Below, one piece after another: positions 43,222 to 50,948 of a stretch of DNA of 64,000 nt. The position numbers and the translations under genes are program-made. The stretch lies in NCBI GenBank assembly GCA_934693235.1, contig CAKUUY010000003.1, positions 62,001 to 126,000 on the forward strand, given 5' to 3'. The notes under the pieces were generated by a model. That model had not been told where the DNA came from and did no database searches. It was given only the letters and a program-made list of their open reading frames with translations. Position 1 is the stretch's first letter; each line of letters opens with the position of its first letter. The DNA is from an uncultured Candidatus Melainabacteria bacterium (GTDB lineage Bacteria; Cyanobacteriota; Vampirovibrionia; Gastranaerophilales; Gastranaerophilaceae).

Positions 43222-44049
43222 ATGAAAAAAATAATGTTATTGTTAGGAGTATTGGTATTTTCTGCAAGTATTACGCAAGCAGGAATTTTATCAAATGTTT
43301 TTGGTGGGTATACAAATTATAATAGCGGTTATTATCCCCCGAATATCAGATATACAAATGGAAATTATTATCGACCAAGACCTTACTATAACAATTATTA
43401 TCAAAGACCATATTGCAACAACAATTACAATCCTTATACCGGAAATTATTACAATTATCAGCCTAATGTTCAATATATGCAACCATATGGCGGATATTAC
43501 GGGCAACCGATTATTTATCGAACAAAAGTGAATAAGGTAAATAGAAAAAGTTCTACTAGTGGTGCCGAAAAACTCGTTGCTAATCAGTTTTTGGGAATTG
43601 ACAAACTAGAAAATCAAATTATGTTACAAACTTATGAATATGATAGTGCTAAAAATCGTATAGAACGTCTTGAACAGAGATTGTTTGGGGCTGCTCAAGA
43701 GGGTGATTTAGCAGAACGTTTTGAAACATTAAAAGTAGCAGCAAAAAATTACAAATCATTTAAACCTAATATTCAAAATTGTTACGAACAAAACAATTAT
43801 CGACCACCTGTGTTTACAGGCTCTTCTGGAAGTAGCTGGAAAAATACTTTGTGGGGAAATTTTAAAAATCAATTTGTTGGTATGCCGACTGGAATTACTC
43901 CGGCAATGGATCCTGCTTATATGGATTATTTTGAAGCAGAACGGGCTATGGCAGGAAATGGTGAAGAGGTTGGAGTTCAAACTAATCGCGGATATTATTA
44001 TTCAAACAGAAATCGTGGAACTGGTACAGGTGTAACGATTTTAGATTGA
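43222..44049 (+). CDS. Exported Tyr/Asn-rich protein with a cyanobacterial-type LEQRLFG repeat
   Basis: A 275-residue protein. Signal peptide MKKIMLLLGVLVFSASITQA, then a low-complexity Tyr/Asn/Pro segment to about residue 95 (for example YYPPNIRYTNGNYYRP). A conserved helical section follows, ANQFLGIDKLENQI and YDSAKNRIERLEQRLFGAAQ, like a motif repeated in many cyanobacterial proteins (LE..vFG). Function unknown; likely outer surface or periplasm. Confidence 0.78.
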   Translation: MKKIMLLLGVLVFSASITQAGILSNVFGGYTNYNSGYYPPNIRYTNGNYYRPRPYYNNYYQRPYCNNNYNPYTGNYYNYQPNVQYMQPYGGYYGQPIIYRTKVNKVNRKSSTSGAEKLVANQFLGIDKLENQIMLQTYEYDSAKNRIERLEQRLFGAAQEGDLAERFETLKVAAKNYKSFKPNIQNCYEQNNYRPPVFTGSSGSSWKNTLWGNFKNQFVGMPTGITPAMDPAYMDYFEAERAMAGNGEEVGVQTNRGYYYSNRNRGTGTGVTILD

Positions 44050-44137
44050 CTTTTAGTAAAAAATTATTAAATCATTCATATAGATGATTATTAAGGTAGA
44101 AAAATCAGTCATAATAATCTGAAAAGAGTGGTATAAA

Positions 44138-44626
44138 ATGCCTTTCAGATACAGGTTGCAAAAAGTTCTGGATTTTAGAATTCGTAAAAAAGAAGAGCAA
44201 TTGACAGTTGTACAAAAAGCTCAACAAGCGGTTTATGAAGCAGAAGAAAACATAAGACGTAACGATCAAGAAATTCAAATAACAAAACAAGATATGCGTC
44301 TTGCAGACCCTATGATGTATGAAACGTATGACAATTACTTGATACATCTTTGGCAAAAAGCAGAGCAACTTGAAGCAATCAGAGTTGATTTACAACAAAA
44401 ACTGGAAATTGAAAAGCAAAAACTTATAAAACTCGAGCAAGGTGTAAAGGTTCTGGAAAAGCACAAAGAAAAGAATCGAGATGCCTATATCGCAGAAGAA
44501 AAGGCTGCAGAGTTAAAACAATATTCCGAACTCGGTGTAACAAGGTATTTCCGACAAAGTCAAGAAAAGGCAGAGGAAGAAGCCGCGATTTTAAAACAGT
44601 TAGAACAAATAGATGGAGGTAGTTAA
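44138..44626 (+). CDS. fliJ: Flagellar FliJ-like protein
   Basis: A 162-residue, wholly coiled-coil protein that begins MPFRYRLQKVLDFRIRKKEEQ, the FliJ start pattern. FliJ escorts chaperones and couples the flagellar export ATPase. It is followed directly by a FliK-like and a hook/rod gene, which supports the call. Confidence 0.8.
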   Translation: MPFRYRLQKVLDFRIRKKEEQLTVVQKAQQAVYEAEENIRRNDQEIQITKQDMRLADPMMYETYDNYLIHLWQKAEQLEAIRVDLQQKLEIEKQKLIKLEQGVKVLEKHKEKNRDAYIAEEKAAELKQYSELGVTRYFRQSQEKAEEEAAILKQLEQIDGGS

Positions 44627-44628
44627 AA

Positions 44629-45462
44629 ATGAATGTTAGTACATCAGCAGCAGCTGCAACAGCAAGCACTTCAGATGTAAGTTCAACTAAGAGCCAAACT
44701 AAGACTAGTAGCAGCTCAAAGGCGGACAAGTCTTTTGAAGATGAAATGAAAACTGCTTCCAATACAGAAGAGACTAAAGAAACTTCTAAGGATAATAAAA
44801 AAGTTTCTAATGACAAGAAAACTCAAAAAGATTCAACTAAAGAAGCGAATAAGTTAGCAGAAGAAATGAAAGAACCTGACGATATTGTCCCAAGTGATGT
44901 TTATTCAGGTGAAATTAATTATACTGATTTTAAATATCATAACGAGGGACAATCTTTGTTGACCCAAAATATTCAAGATTTGTTGAATACTAAAAATTTA
45001 ATGTCGACAGTAAATTCTGCAACAACAGTTGATTATGATGTTATAAATATGTCAGAATCTGATGCTAATTTCTTTGCGAACCTTGTTCAAAATACTGATA
45101 TGTCAATGCAAAGTATTGCCGCTAATATTAACGACCAAATTGCTGATGGAGCTCAAAATATTCAACAAAATGTTAAAGTTTCATCTGTTTTAATGGATAA
45201 GTTGGCAGAGTCTATGAAAACAAATCAACCTTTCAGAATAGATTTTGACAAAGATGTTTCTGTCATTATAAAAGTAAATAAAGATGGTAGTTTGGCTGCA
45301 AACTTTATCCCAGGAGATAAGGCGGTTGAACAATATCTAAGAAATAATATATCATTCTTAAGACAGAGATTTGATGAACAAAATTTGTCATATTCTCAGT
45401 TAAGTTATAGTAATTCTCGTCAGCAGCAACAGCAAAGACGTCAAGATAAGGAGAAACAGTAA
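44629..45462 (+). CDS. FliK-like flagellar hook-length protein (tentative)
   Basis: A 277-residue protein. The first 80 residues are Ser/Thr/Lys-rich and disordered, as in FliK. The C-terminal half has a small domain (FRIDFDKDVSVIIKVNKDGS, LRNNISFLRQRFDEQNLSYSQL) with the pattern of the FliK C-terminal domain (repression of basal-body parts, then V.L..R..L). The tail is Gln-rich. It begins two bases after fliJ and its stop overlaps the next start (TAATG). Confidence 0.65.
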   Translation: MNVSTSAAAATASTSDVSSTKSQTKTSSSSKADKSFEDEMKTASNTEETKETSKDNKKVSNDKKTQKDSTKEANKLAEEMKEPDDIVPSDVYSGEINYTDFKYHNEGQSLLTQNIQDLLNTKNLMSTVNSATTVDYDVINMSESDANFFANLVQNTDMSMQSIAANINDQIADGAQNIQQNVKVSSVLMDKLAESMKTNQPFRIDFDKDVSVIIKVNKDGSLAANFIPGDKAVEQYLRNNISFLRQRFDEQNLSYSQLSYSNSRQQQQQRRQDKEKQ

Positions 45463-46298
45463 TGAATGATTCATTTGTAACAGCTTTAAATACACAAAAA
45501 TCTACTACAAACTGGATAGACGTTATTGCTAACAACATGACAAACGTTTATACTCCGGGGTTTAGAGAGCAACAAGTTAACTTCAAGACATTCCTTGGAG
45601 GTGCGATTTCTGATGATTACAATAAAAAGATGGATCAAGGTAAATCAACTCCAGGTACTTCTAAAGAAAACTTATTTTTAGAGGGAAAAGGATTCTTTTT
45701 AGTTAAAAATGCTGAGGGGAAAAGTATTTATACAAGACTAGGAGAATTTACTTTTGATAAAGAAGGTGTATATCGAGACAGAAGTGGAAATACTGTTCAG
45801 GGCTACATTTTGAATGATAAAGGTGAAATTATGCAGGGAACAAAATCAGTAACTTCAGATCTTTACCAAGAAACGGCAATGAAAGGTGGAGCTCTTGATA
45901 TTCCTACAACCAATATTAAAATGTGGATTGACCCAAATAATGGTAAATATTTAGGTAAATATGACGATTATGAAATAAAAGGAGATGGAACGATTTATGG
46001 AAAAGCTGATAACGGAAAGCGTTCAGTTCCTTTGTATCGAATAACAACAAGAAACTTTAATAATTCTGCTGCATTGTATGAATTCAAAAACGGTCAATTT
46101 TTAGAGACAGAAGAATCCGGAAAGCCATTAATCGGCGTTGGCGAAATTCGTTCCGGGTTATTGGAAATGTCAAACGCAGATTTCAAAGCTAATATTTCAT
46201 ATTATCAAATGGCAAAAGTTCAAATGGATGTTTCAAATAAATTGATTTCATCTCAAAAAGAACTTTTGCAAGAAGCCTTGAGGCTGGTTGGTAACTAG
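45462..46298 (+). CDS. Flagellar hook/rod protein of the FlgE/FlgF/FlgG family
   Basis: A 278-residue axial protein. The N-terminal IDVIANNMTNVYTPGFREQQVNF and C-terminal GLLEMSNADFKANISYYQMAKVQMD motifs are those of rod/hook proteins that pack as coiled coils in the axis. The middle has NLFLEGKGFFLVKNAEGKSIYTRLGEF. At this length it could be FlgF/FlgG or a small hook protein; FlgE is plausible from its place beside the FliK-like gene. Confidence 0.85.
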   Translation: MNDSFVTALNTQKSTTNWIDVIANNMTNVYTPGFREQQVNFKTFLGGAISDDYNKKMDQGKSTPGTSKENLFLEGKGFFLVKNAEGKSIYTRLGEFTFDKEGVYRDRSGNTVQGYILNDKGEIMQGTKSVTSDLYQETAMKGGALDIPTTNIKMWIDPNNGKYLGKYDDYEIKGDGTIYGKADNGKRSVPLYRITTRNFNNSAALYEFKNGQFLETEESGKPLIGVGEIRSGLLEMSNADFKANISYYQMAKVQMDVSNKLISSQKELLQEALRLVGN

Positions 46299-46312
46299 CC
46301 TTAAAATATATT

Positions 46313-47284
46313 TTAAACTCCATTTTTCAAGGGACTATAAGTCCCTTTTATTTCGTCTATAATTTCTCGAATTTCGTCAGAAATATCGTTTGAGTCTTTG
46401 ATATTTTGTTTTACAAGATTAGCAAACTCTGCTTTTTTAAACTCGTGAATTCCTCTGTGTTTAAAAAATTCTTCTAAAAATTCAACTTTTGAAGTTGCTT
46501 TATTCAGTTCATCAATTGGTGCTAGAGAAATATTTTGCGTTGCATAATTGAGTGTTCGTTCTATTAGCAAATTTGGCAAGGTATCTTCAAACTCTCCACT
46601 TTTTAGTAAATGTATTTTATCAATATTTCGCAGTCTTGGTTTTATTTCTTCAAGATTTTTCCCTGCGTCGTTATCTAATAGTACAAAAATTGGGATTTTA
46701 AGACATTCCGCGAAGTTATAAAAATATTTAACAACCTGATTTTTTCCTCCAGCTGAGATTACATGTATACCTTGCTCATCAAAATTAAAATTGCAAATTT
46801 TTGAAAATTCAGGTAAAAGGGTTTCTTCGGTAATTCCTTCACATAGTATTATTTTTCGTACCGGATAACCAAGATTACTTGTGGAATTCTTGTCTCCTTT
46901 AAATTTTTTTAGCCATTTTAGATTGTTTGGTATTTTATCCGGAAAAGTCTTAATAATTGAGCAGTAGTTGATTTTGTTTTTTAGAAGAATTTGAGCATTT
47001 TCTCCAAGATAAAAGATTGAATTTTCGTAATCAAATAGATTCTGATTTATTTGCATGTCATTTGTAATATCTGGTACAGATGAATTAATTATTTTTTCCG
47101 CAAGATTTTTGATATCTTCGTTATCCATTTCATCAAGTTCATGTTTTTTTATTTTGGGTGCTATCAGATTATTTACAATAATATCTTTAAACACGCGCAA
47201 ATACTTTGTTTCTGTTTCTTTAAATCGAGTTAATCTGTCTACTGAAATTATGAGCTGTTCTTTGGTTAATGGTTTGATTTTCAA
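46313..47284 (-). CDS. TOPRIM-domain protein (OLD-like nuclease domain without an ATPase)
   Basis: A 323-residue protein with a TOPRIM fold of the OLD/RecF-linked type: KIILCEGITEETLLPEF (catalytic Glu), a HVISAGGKNQVVKYFY strand-turn, and FVLLDNDAGKNLEEI (DxD). OLD proteins are ATP-driven nucleases of phage defence, but I see no Walker A or ABC signature here. The N-terminal 130 residues are helical, of unknown fold. The start is TTG 47284 with AGGGAT upstream. The flagellar terminator lies within its 3' end. Confidence 0.75.
   Translation of the reverse strand: MKIKPLTKEQLIISVDRLTRFKETETKYLRVFKDIIVNNLIAPKIKKHELDEMDNEDIKNLAEKIINSSVPDITNDMQINQNLFDYENSIFYLGENAQILLKNKINYCSIIKTFPDKIPNNLKWLKKFKGDKNSTSNLGYPVRKIILCEGITEETLLPEFSKICNFNFDEQGIHVISAGGKNQVVKYFYNFAECLKIPIFVLLDNDAGKNLEEIKPRLRNIDKIHLLKSGEFEDTLPNLLIERTLNYATQNISLAPIDELNKATSKVEFLEEFFKHRGIHEFKKAEFANLVKQNIKDSNDISDEIREIIDEIKGTYSPLKNGV
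46329..46352 (+). terminator. Terminator of the flagellar operon, inside the TOPRIM gene end
   Basis: AAGGGACT-ATA-AGTCCCTT followed by a T-rich tail on the plus strand. It lies in the last codons of the convergent TOPRIM gene. Confidence 0.8.
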
Positions 47285-47387
47285 ATTTTATATCCCTAAT
47301 TGTAACATTTGTAAATATGATTTGCTTTTATATAGCAATTTTCTTTTATGTTTCTTTTTTATATAATTGTAGTAGTGGAGTGGAATT

Positions 47388-48839
47388 GTGTACTTATTAA
47401 ATATTGATACCCCTCAATACAATAATTATAACACAGTTAAATCTGTGAATGTTCAGCATGCTACAAATCCTGTTGAAAAAGCATCTATTCCTACTTTTAC
47501 TGCTAGTAATACCCAAATGACACAAGTGCCGTATAATCAAGCCTTAACTGCTTCTAAATTGAGAACAGAATTGTCTTCAAAAGACGAAAAAAAGAAATAT
47601 AATGAGCTTATTAAAGTTGTTGATAAGGATTGTAGAAAGCAATTAAATACATTATTAAAAACGGGTGTTTTATTGAATGCTGATTCAAACGACAATTCTA
47701 CAACTTTAGACAATTTGTACAAAATTGCTACAACAGACAGAGTTAAAGGTTTAGACAAAGCCATAATTTTAAAAAATACAATAAATACAATTTACGATCC
47801 GCATATCATAACTCAGCAGTTTGGAAATATACCAACTCAATTTAGAGAGCAAGTTGCTGCGTTAGAACCAAACAGGCAAAATGATATCGACGTTGAACAT
47901 TCTGGAACTTGCGTCGCTTCAAGTATTGAATACAATTTGGCAGACAAACATCCGGCGGAATTTGCCAGATTTGCAGAGGGGTTGAGTTCTCCTAATATGT
48001 TAGTTCAAAAATCAATAAAAATGAACAATCTTGCAGATAATACTCTTGATGCTATCTGGTTGTTGAATGCCTTTGAAATTCCTTATGACGCAAAAGATTA
48101 TAATACAGCAAAATTGACATTTGCTCCTGATAAAAATGCAATTGTAAGGGCTCAAATTCAGACGGTTGACAGAGATAAGTATGAGCGTTCTCCATTGGAT
48201 GTTCTTATGCAATCAACATTTATGCAAGTAGGTTCACAACAGTCTTATGATTCTTTGATTGATGAAAGAGCAGGGAAATTTAATCAAAATAACAAAGGTT
48301 TGATTGAGTTTGAAAAGACTTTTACAGAGTCTGTTGTTGAGGACAAAAATAAATTGTCAGTTACTTATCAGACAGTGGATGAGAATGCAAGACTCGTCGG
48401 ATATGAAACTGATTTTAATACAATGAAAAAACAAATAACTGATGCTTTGAATATGGGCGAGAATGTAATTATCGGTTATACTCAAGTAGATGCCAACAAT
48501 ACTATTATCAATGGGCATGAAATTACAATAACAGGTACAAGAACAGATAAAAACGGTAAAATGACTTTTATTTGCAATGATACAGATGATAATGTGTCCA
48601 AAGCGGTTGAGTATTCTGAGGACTTTTTACTTCCGAAAATCCACCATGCTGCATTACCTCAAGCTGTAGTAGCAGATGATGTAAATGTCGTAGAAAATTG
48701 GGTTGAAGGGCTCAAAACGTATAAAGAATTGAAAAAACAAGCTCAGAAAAATGGACAACCACAAACTCAATCACAACCGCAAATCCAACAATCACAACCG
48801 ATTGTTGTAGAAAGAAATTATATTGGACAAGTTGCTTAA
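47388..48839 (+). CDS. Unknown protein with a possible papain-like Cys/His/Asp site and PTFTAS leader
   Basis: A 483-residue protein, family not recognised. The disordered leader holds NPVEKASIPTFTAS (about residue 27-40), matching the Phe motif found at other N-termini here. HSGTCVASSIEYNLAD is shaped like the Cys-helix of papain-fold enzymes. INGHEITITG could supply the His and FICNDTDDN the Asn/Asp, in papain order. The C-terminus is Gln/Pro-rich. No signal peptide. The start is GTG 47388 with GTGGAG upstream. The peptidase call is inference from these three spots. Confidence 0.6.
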   Translation: MYLLNIDTPQYNNYNTVKSVNVQHATNPVEKASIPTFTASNTQMTQVPYNQALTASKLRTELSSKDEKKKYNELIKVVDKDCRKQLNTLLKTGVLLNADSNDNSTTLDNLYKIATTDRVKGLDKAIILKNTINTIYDPHIITQQFGNIPTQFREQVAALEPNRQNDIDVEHSGTCVASSIEYNLADKHPAEFARFAEGLSSPNMLVQKSIKMNNLADNTLDAIWLLNAFEIPYDAKDYNTAKLTFAPDKNAIVRAQIQTVDRDKYERSPLDVLMQSTFMQVGSQQSYDSLIDERAGKFNQNNKGLIEFEKTFTESVVEDKNKLSVTYQTVDENARLVGYETDFNTMKKQITDALNMGENVIIGYTQVDANNTIINGHEITITGTRTDKNGKMTFICNDTDDNVSKAVEYSEDFLLPKIHHAALPQAVVADDVNVVENWVEGLKTYKELKKQAQKNGQPQTQSQPQIQQSQPIVVERNYIGQVA

Positions 48840-48912
48840 TGTTCGTTAATATTAGGCAAAATTTAAGCAAAAAATTTTTTGATGAGATTTAATTAATAAA
48901 AAGGTGGAAAAT

Positions 48913-50532
48913 ATGAATATATCGTTAACAAATCTCCCAAAGATTTCATTTCGAGCTACAACAAATGCACAAGCTCAACAGACTCAATCAGCTTCTCAAG
49001 GTTTGCAGTCACAGTCAGCTCAAGATGTATTTGAAAAAACAGATAATAAACAAGAAAAAAAACCAAAATACGTTACTACAGACATTTTTTATATAAACGA
49101 TAATCATGGTAGAATTGGCAATATGTCTAGAATTTACTCTGCGAAAGAACTTTATGATTTTCAAACAAAAAATTCTAAAGCAGATAAATTGGTTTTGGCT
49201 GCCGGAGATATTTCTGCCGGCGCAGATCATAAAGTCGCAAAAGCCGCAAATACTTATATGAATGGACTTGGTGTAGAAGCAACTTCAGATGGGAACCATG
49301 AGTATGATGAAAATCCACCGGAACTTGCAGAAAGCAAGAGAGGTGCAAAGTTCAAAAGCTTAGGGATGAATTTGCAAATTCCGAAAGGAAATCCATTAGA
49401 TGGTGTTATTGAAAAATCATTTGTTTTAGAAAAAAATGGTCATAAATACGCAATTATAGGCTTAGCTCCACCTGACTTGCACGAAAGAATTCGTGATAAT
49501 GATTCAAGGAAACAAATTGGAGTTGATGACTTTGAAAAGACTTTAAAAGATGTTCAAGCTGCAGTTGATGATTACAAAAAACAAGGAATTAATAAGGTTA
49601 TAGTCCTTTCTCATTGTGGTTTGACGAAAGATAAAAGATTAGCTCAAGAAACAGCAGGAATTGATGTAATCGTGGGTGGACATACTCATGATTTGTTGAA
49701 AGGTGTTGAAGAGGGAAAAAACCTTTTAATTTCAAGGGCTAATGAACCTGTTGTTATCACTCAAGCAGGAAAAGACGGTGAATATTTCGGTGATTTAAAA
49801 ATTACTTGGGATGACGAAAAAGGTACTATAGTAAAAGTTCAAAATAATGTTACTCCATCAAATCTATTTAAACGTAATAGAGTTTTGAAAGGCGTATTTG
49901 ACCAAATTTTAGGTAAACCTGAGCATTTGGGAGAAATCAAAACGGCAACAGGTCCGACTAAAGAAAGATTAATCGACCCAAACCCTAACGCGTTTTTGAT
50001 TATGGATGCTGTAAGAAATGAATTTGGTACTGATATGGCAATCATTAATGCTGGAAATATCAGAGGGTTCTTTGAACAAGGGCCTTTGGACTCTCGTCAA
50101 GTTTTCGAAGTTGTTCCTTTAAAAAACAACATGGTTAAATTAAAATTAACAGAAAAAGAAATAGTAGATGCTCTAAAAGTTGGAGCTAAATCGTTTACAG
50201 ATCCTGGGCATAAACCGGGAATTATAATGCCATCTGGTTTGAAATATACAGTTAGCAGAGCAGGTGAATTAAAAGCAGCATCATTTATAGATAAAGAAGG
50301 AAAAGAAAATCAGATAGACATAAATAATCCTAGAGCAAACAAAGTTTATACTGTTGCAACAGATGATTTCTTGGCTTCAGGCGGTGACAATTTAATTTCG
50401 AATAAAATTGAAAAAGGAGAAATTGACGAGAAATTTGACTTTGATAAAGACAAATTAACTTGTGATTATATTAAAAAATTAAATTCACCGGTAGAATTAA
50501 AGGATGATGGCAGAATTACTGTTGTAGACTAG
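48913..50532 (+). CDS. 5'-nucleotidase family metallophosphatase, copy 2
   Basis: A 539-residue paralogue of the 23791 protein with the same two domains: INDNHGRIG, AAGDISAG, GNHEYDE, LSHCG, GGHTHD in the metal domain, and RGFFEQGPLDSRQVFEVVPLKNNMVK then DDFLASGGDN in the substrate domain. The leader MNISLTNLPKISFRAT followed by a Gln/Ser-rich linker replaces a signal peptide. ATG 48913 is chosen with AAGGTGG upstream; GTG 48904 is part of that site. The stop overlaps the convergent gene end. Confidence 0.85.
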   Translation: MNISLTNLPKISFRATTNAQAQQTQSASQGLQSQSAQDVFEKTDNKQEKKPKYVTTDIFYINDNHGRIGNMSRIYSAKELYDFQTKNSKADKLVLAAGDISAGADHKVAKAANTYMNGLGVEATSDGNHEYDENPPELAESKRGAKFKSLGMNLQIPKGNPLDGVIEKSFVLEKNGHKYAIIGLAPPDLHERIRDNDSRKQIGVDDFEKTLKDVQAAVDDYKKQGINKVIVLSHCGLTKDKRLAQETAGIDVIVGGHTHDLLKGVEEGKNLLISRANEPVVITQAGKDGEYFGDLKITWDDEKGTIVKVQNNVTPSNLFKRNRVLKGVFDQILGKPEHLGEIKTATGPTKERLIDPNPNAFLIMDAVRNEFGTDMAIINAGNIRGFFEQGPLDSRQVFEVVPLKNNMVKLKLTEKEIVDALKVGAKSFTDPGHKPGIIMPSGLKYTVSRAGELKAASFIDKEGKENQIDINNPRANKVYTVATDDFLASGGDNLISNKIEKGEIDEKFDFDKDKLTCDYIKKLNSPVELKDDGRITVVD

Positions 50533-50948
50533 ATTTTGCTCAGAGTGTAAACCGGAGTTGCGCCGTTTAGGTCAATATACCTGAAAACATTCAAGACAAT
50601 TCCTGGGGCAAAGAAGTAGTTGTTGTTCGTTGGTGTAATTCTCAGCATTGATTTATTTGAGTCAACCTTAACAACACTTGCCAAATATTGTTTATTTACA
50701 GCTGTAAACAGAATATATCCCGTTTTAGATTGGATTTCATCTATGGTAAATCTGTTTGCATTTATACTTGCGATTGCCATATAAAAAAGCTTTTCCGGTG
50801 TTAAGATATAATTTCTTGTACAGATATTGTAATCAATGTTTTGCGGTGTAATCAGAGTACTCAAAGACATTCCATTTTCTGCACAAACACAATTCCCAAT
50901 TATAATCATTAATGCTGTTATTAAAAATGTTTTTATTGTTCTTTCCAT
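50529..50948 (-). CDS. Small exported protein translationally coupled to polA
   Basis: A 139-residue protein. A hydrophobic N-terminus (FLITALMIIIGNCVCAEN) looks like a signal peptide; the Cys there lacks a normal lipobox, so cleavage after VCA is more likely. The rest is a small beta-rich domain (GYILFTAVNKQYLASVVKVD). Family not recognised. Its start overlaps the polA end by 16 bases. Confidence 0.65.
   Translation of the reverse strand: MERTIKTFLITALMIIIGNCVCAENGMSLSTLITPQNIDYNICTRNYILTPEKLFYMAIASINANRFTIDEIQSKTGYILFTAVNKQYLASVVKVDSNKSMLRITPTNNNYFFAPGIVLNVFRYIDLNGATPVYTLSKI

Noticed and set aside
43291..43531. Repeat-like AT/Tyr-codon tract as a non-coding tandem repeat
   Set aside because: It is the Tyr/Asn-rich coding part of the exported protein at 43222; the long frames in the other phases are by-products of its biased codons.
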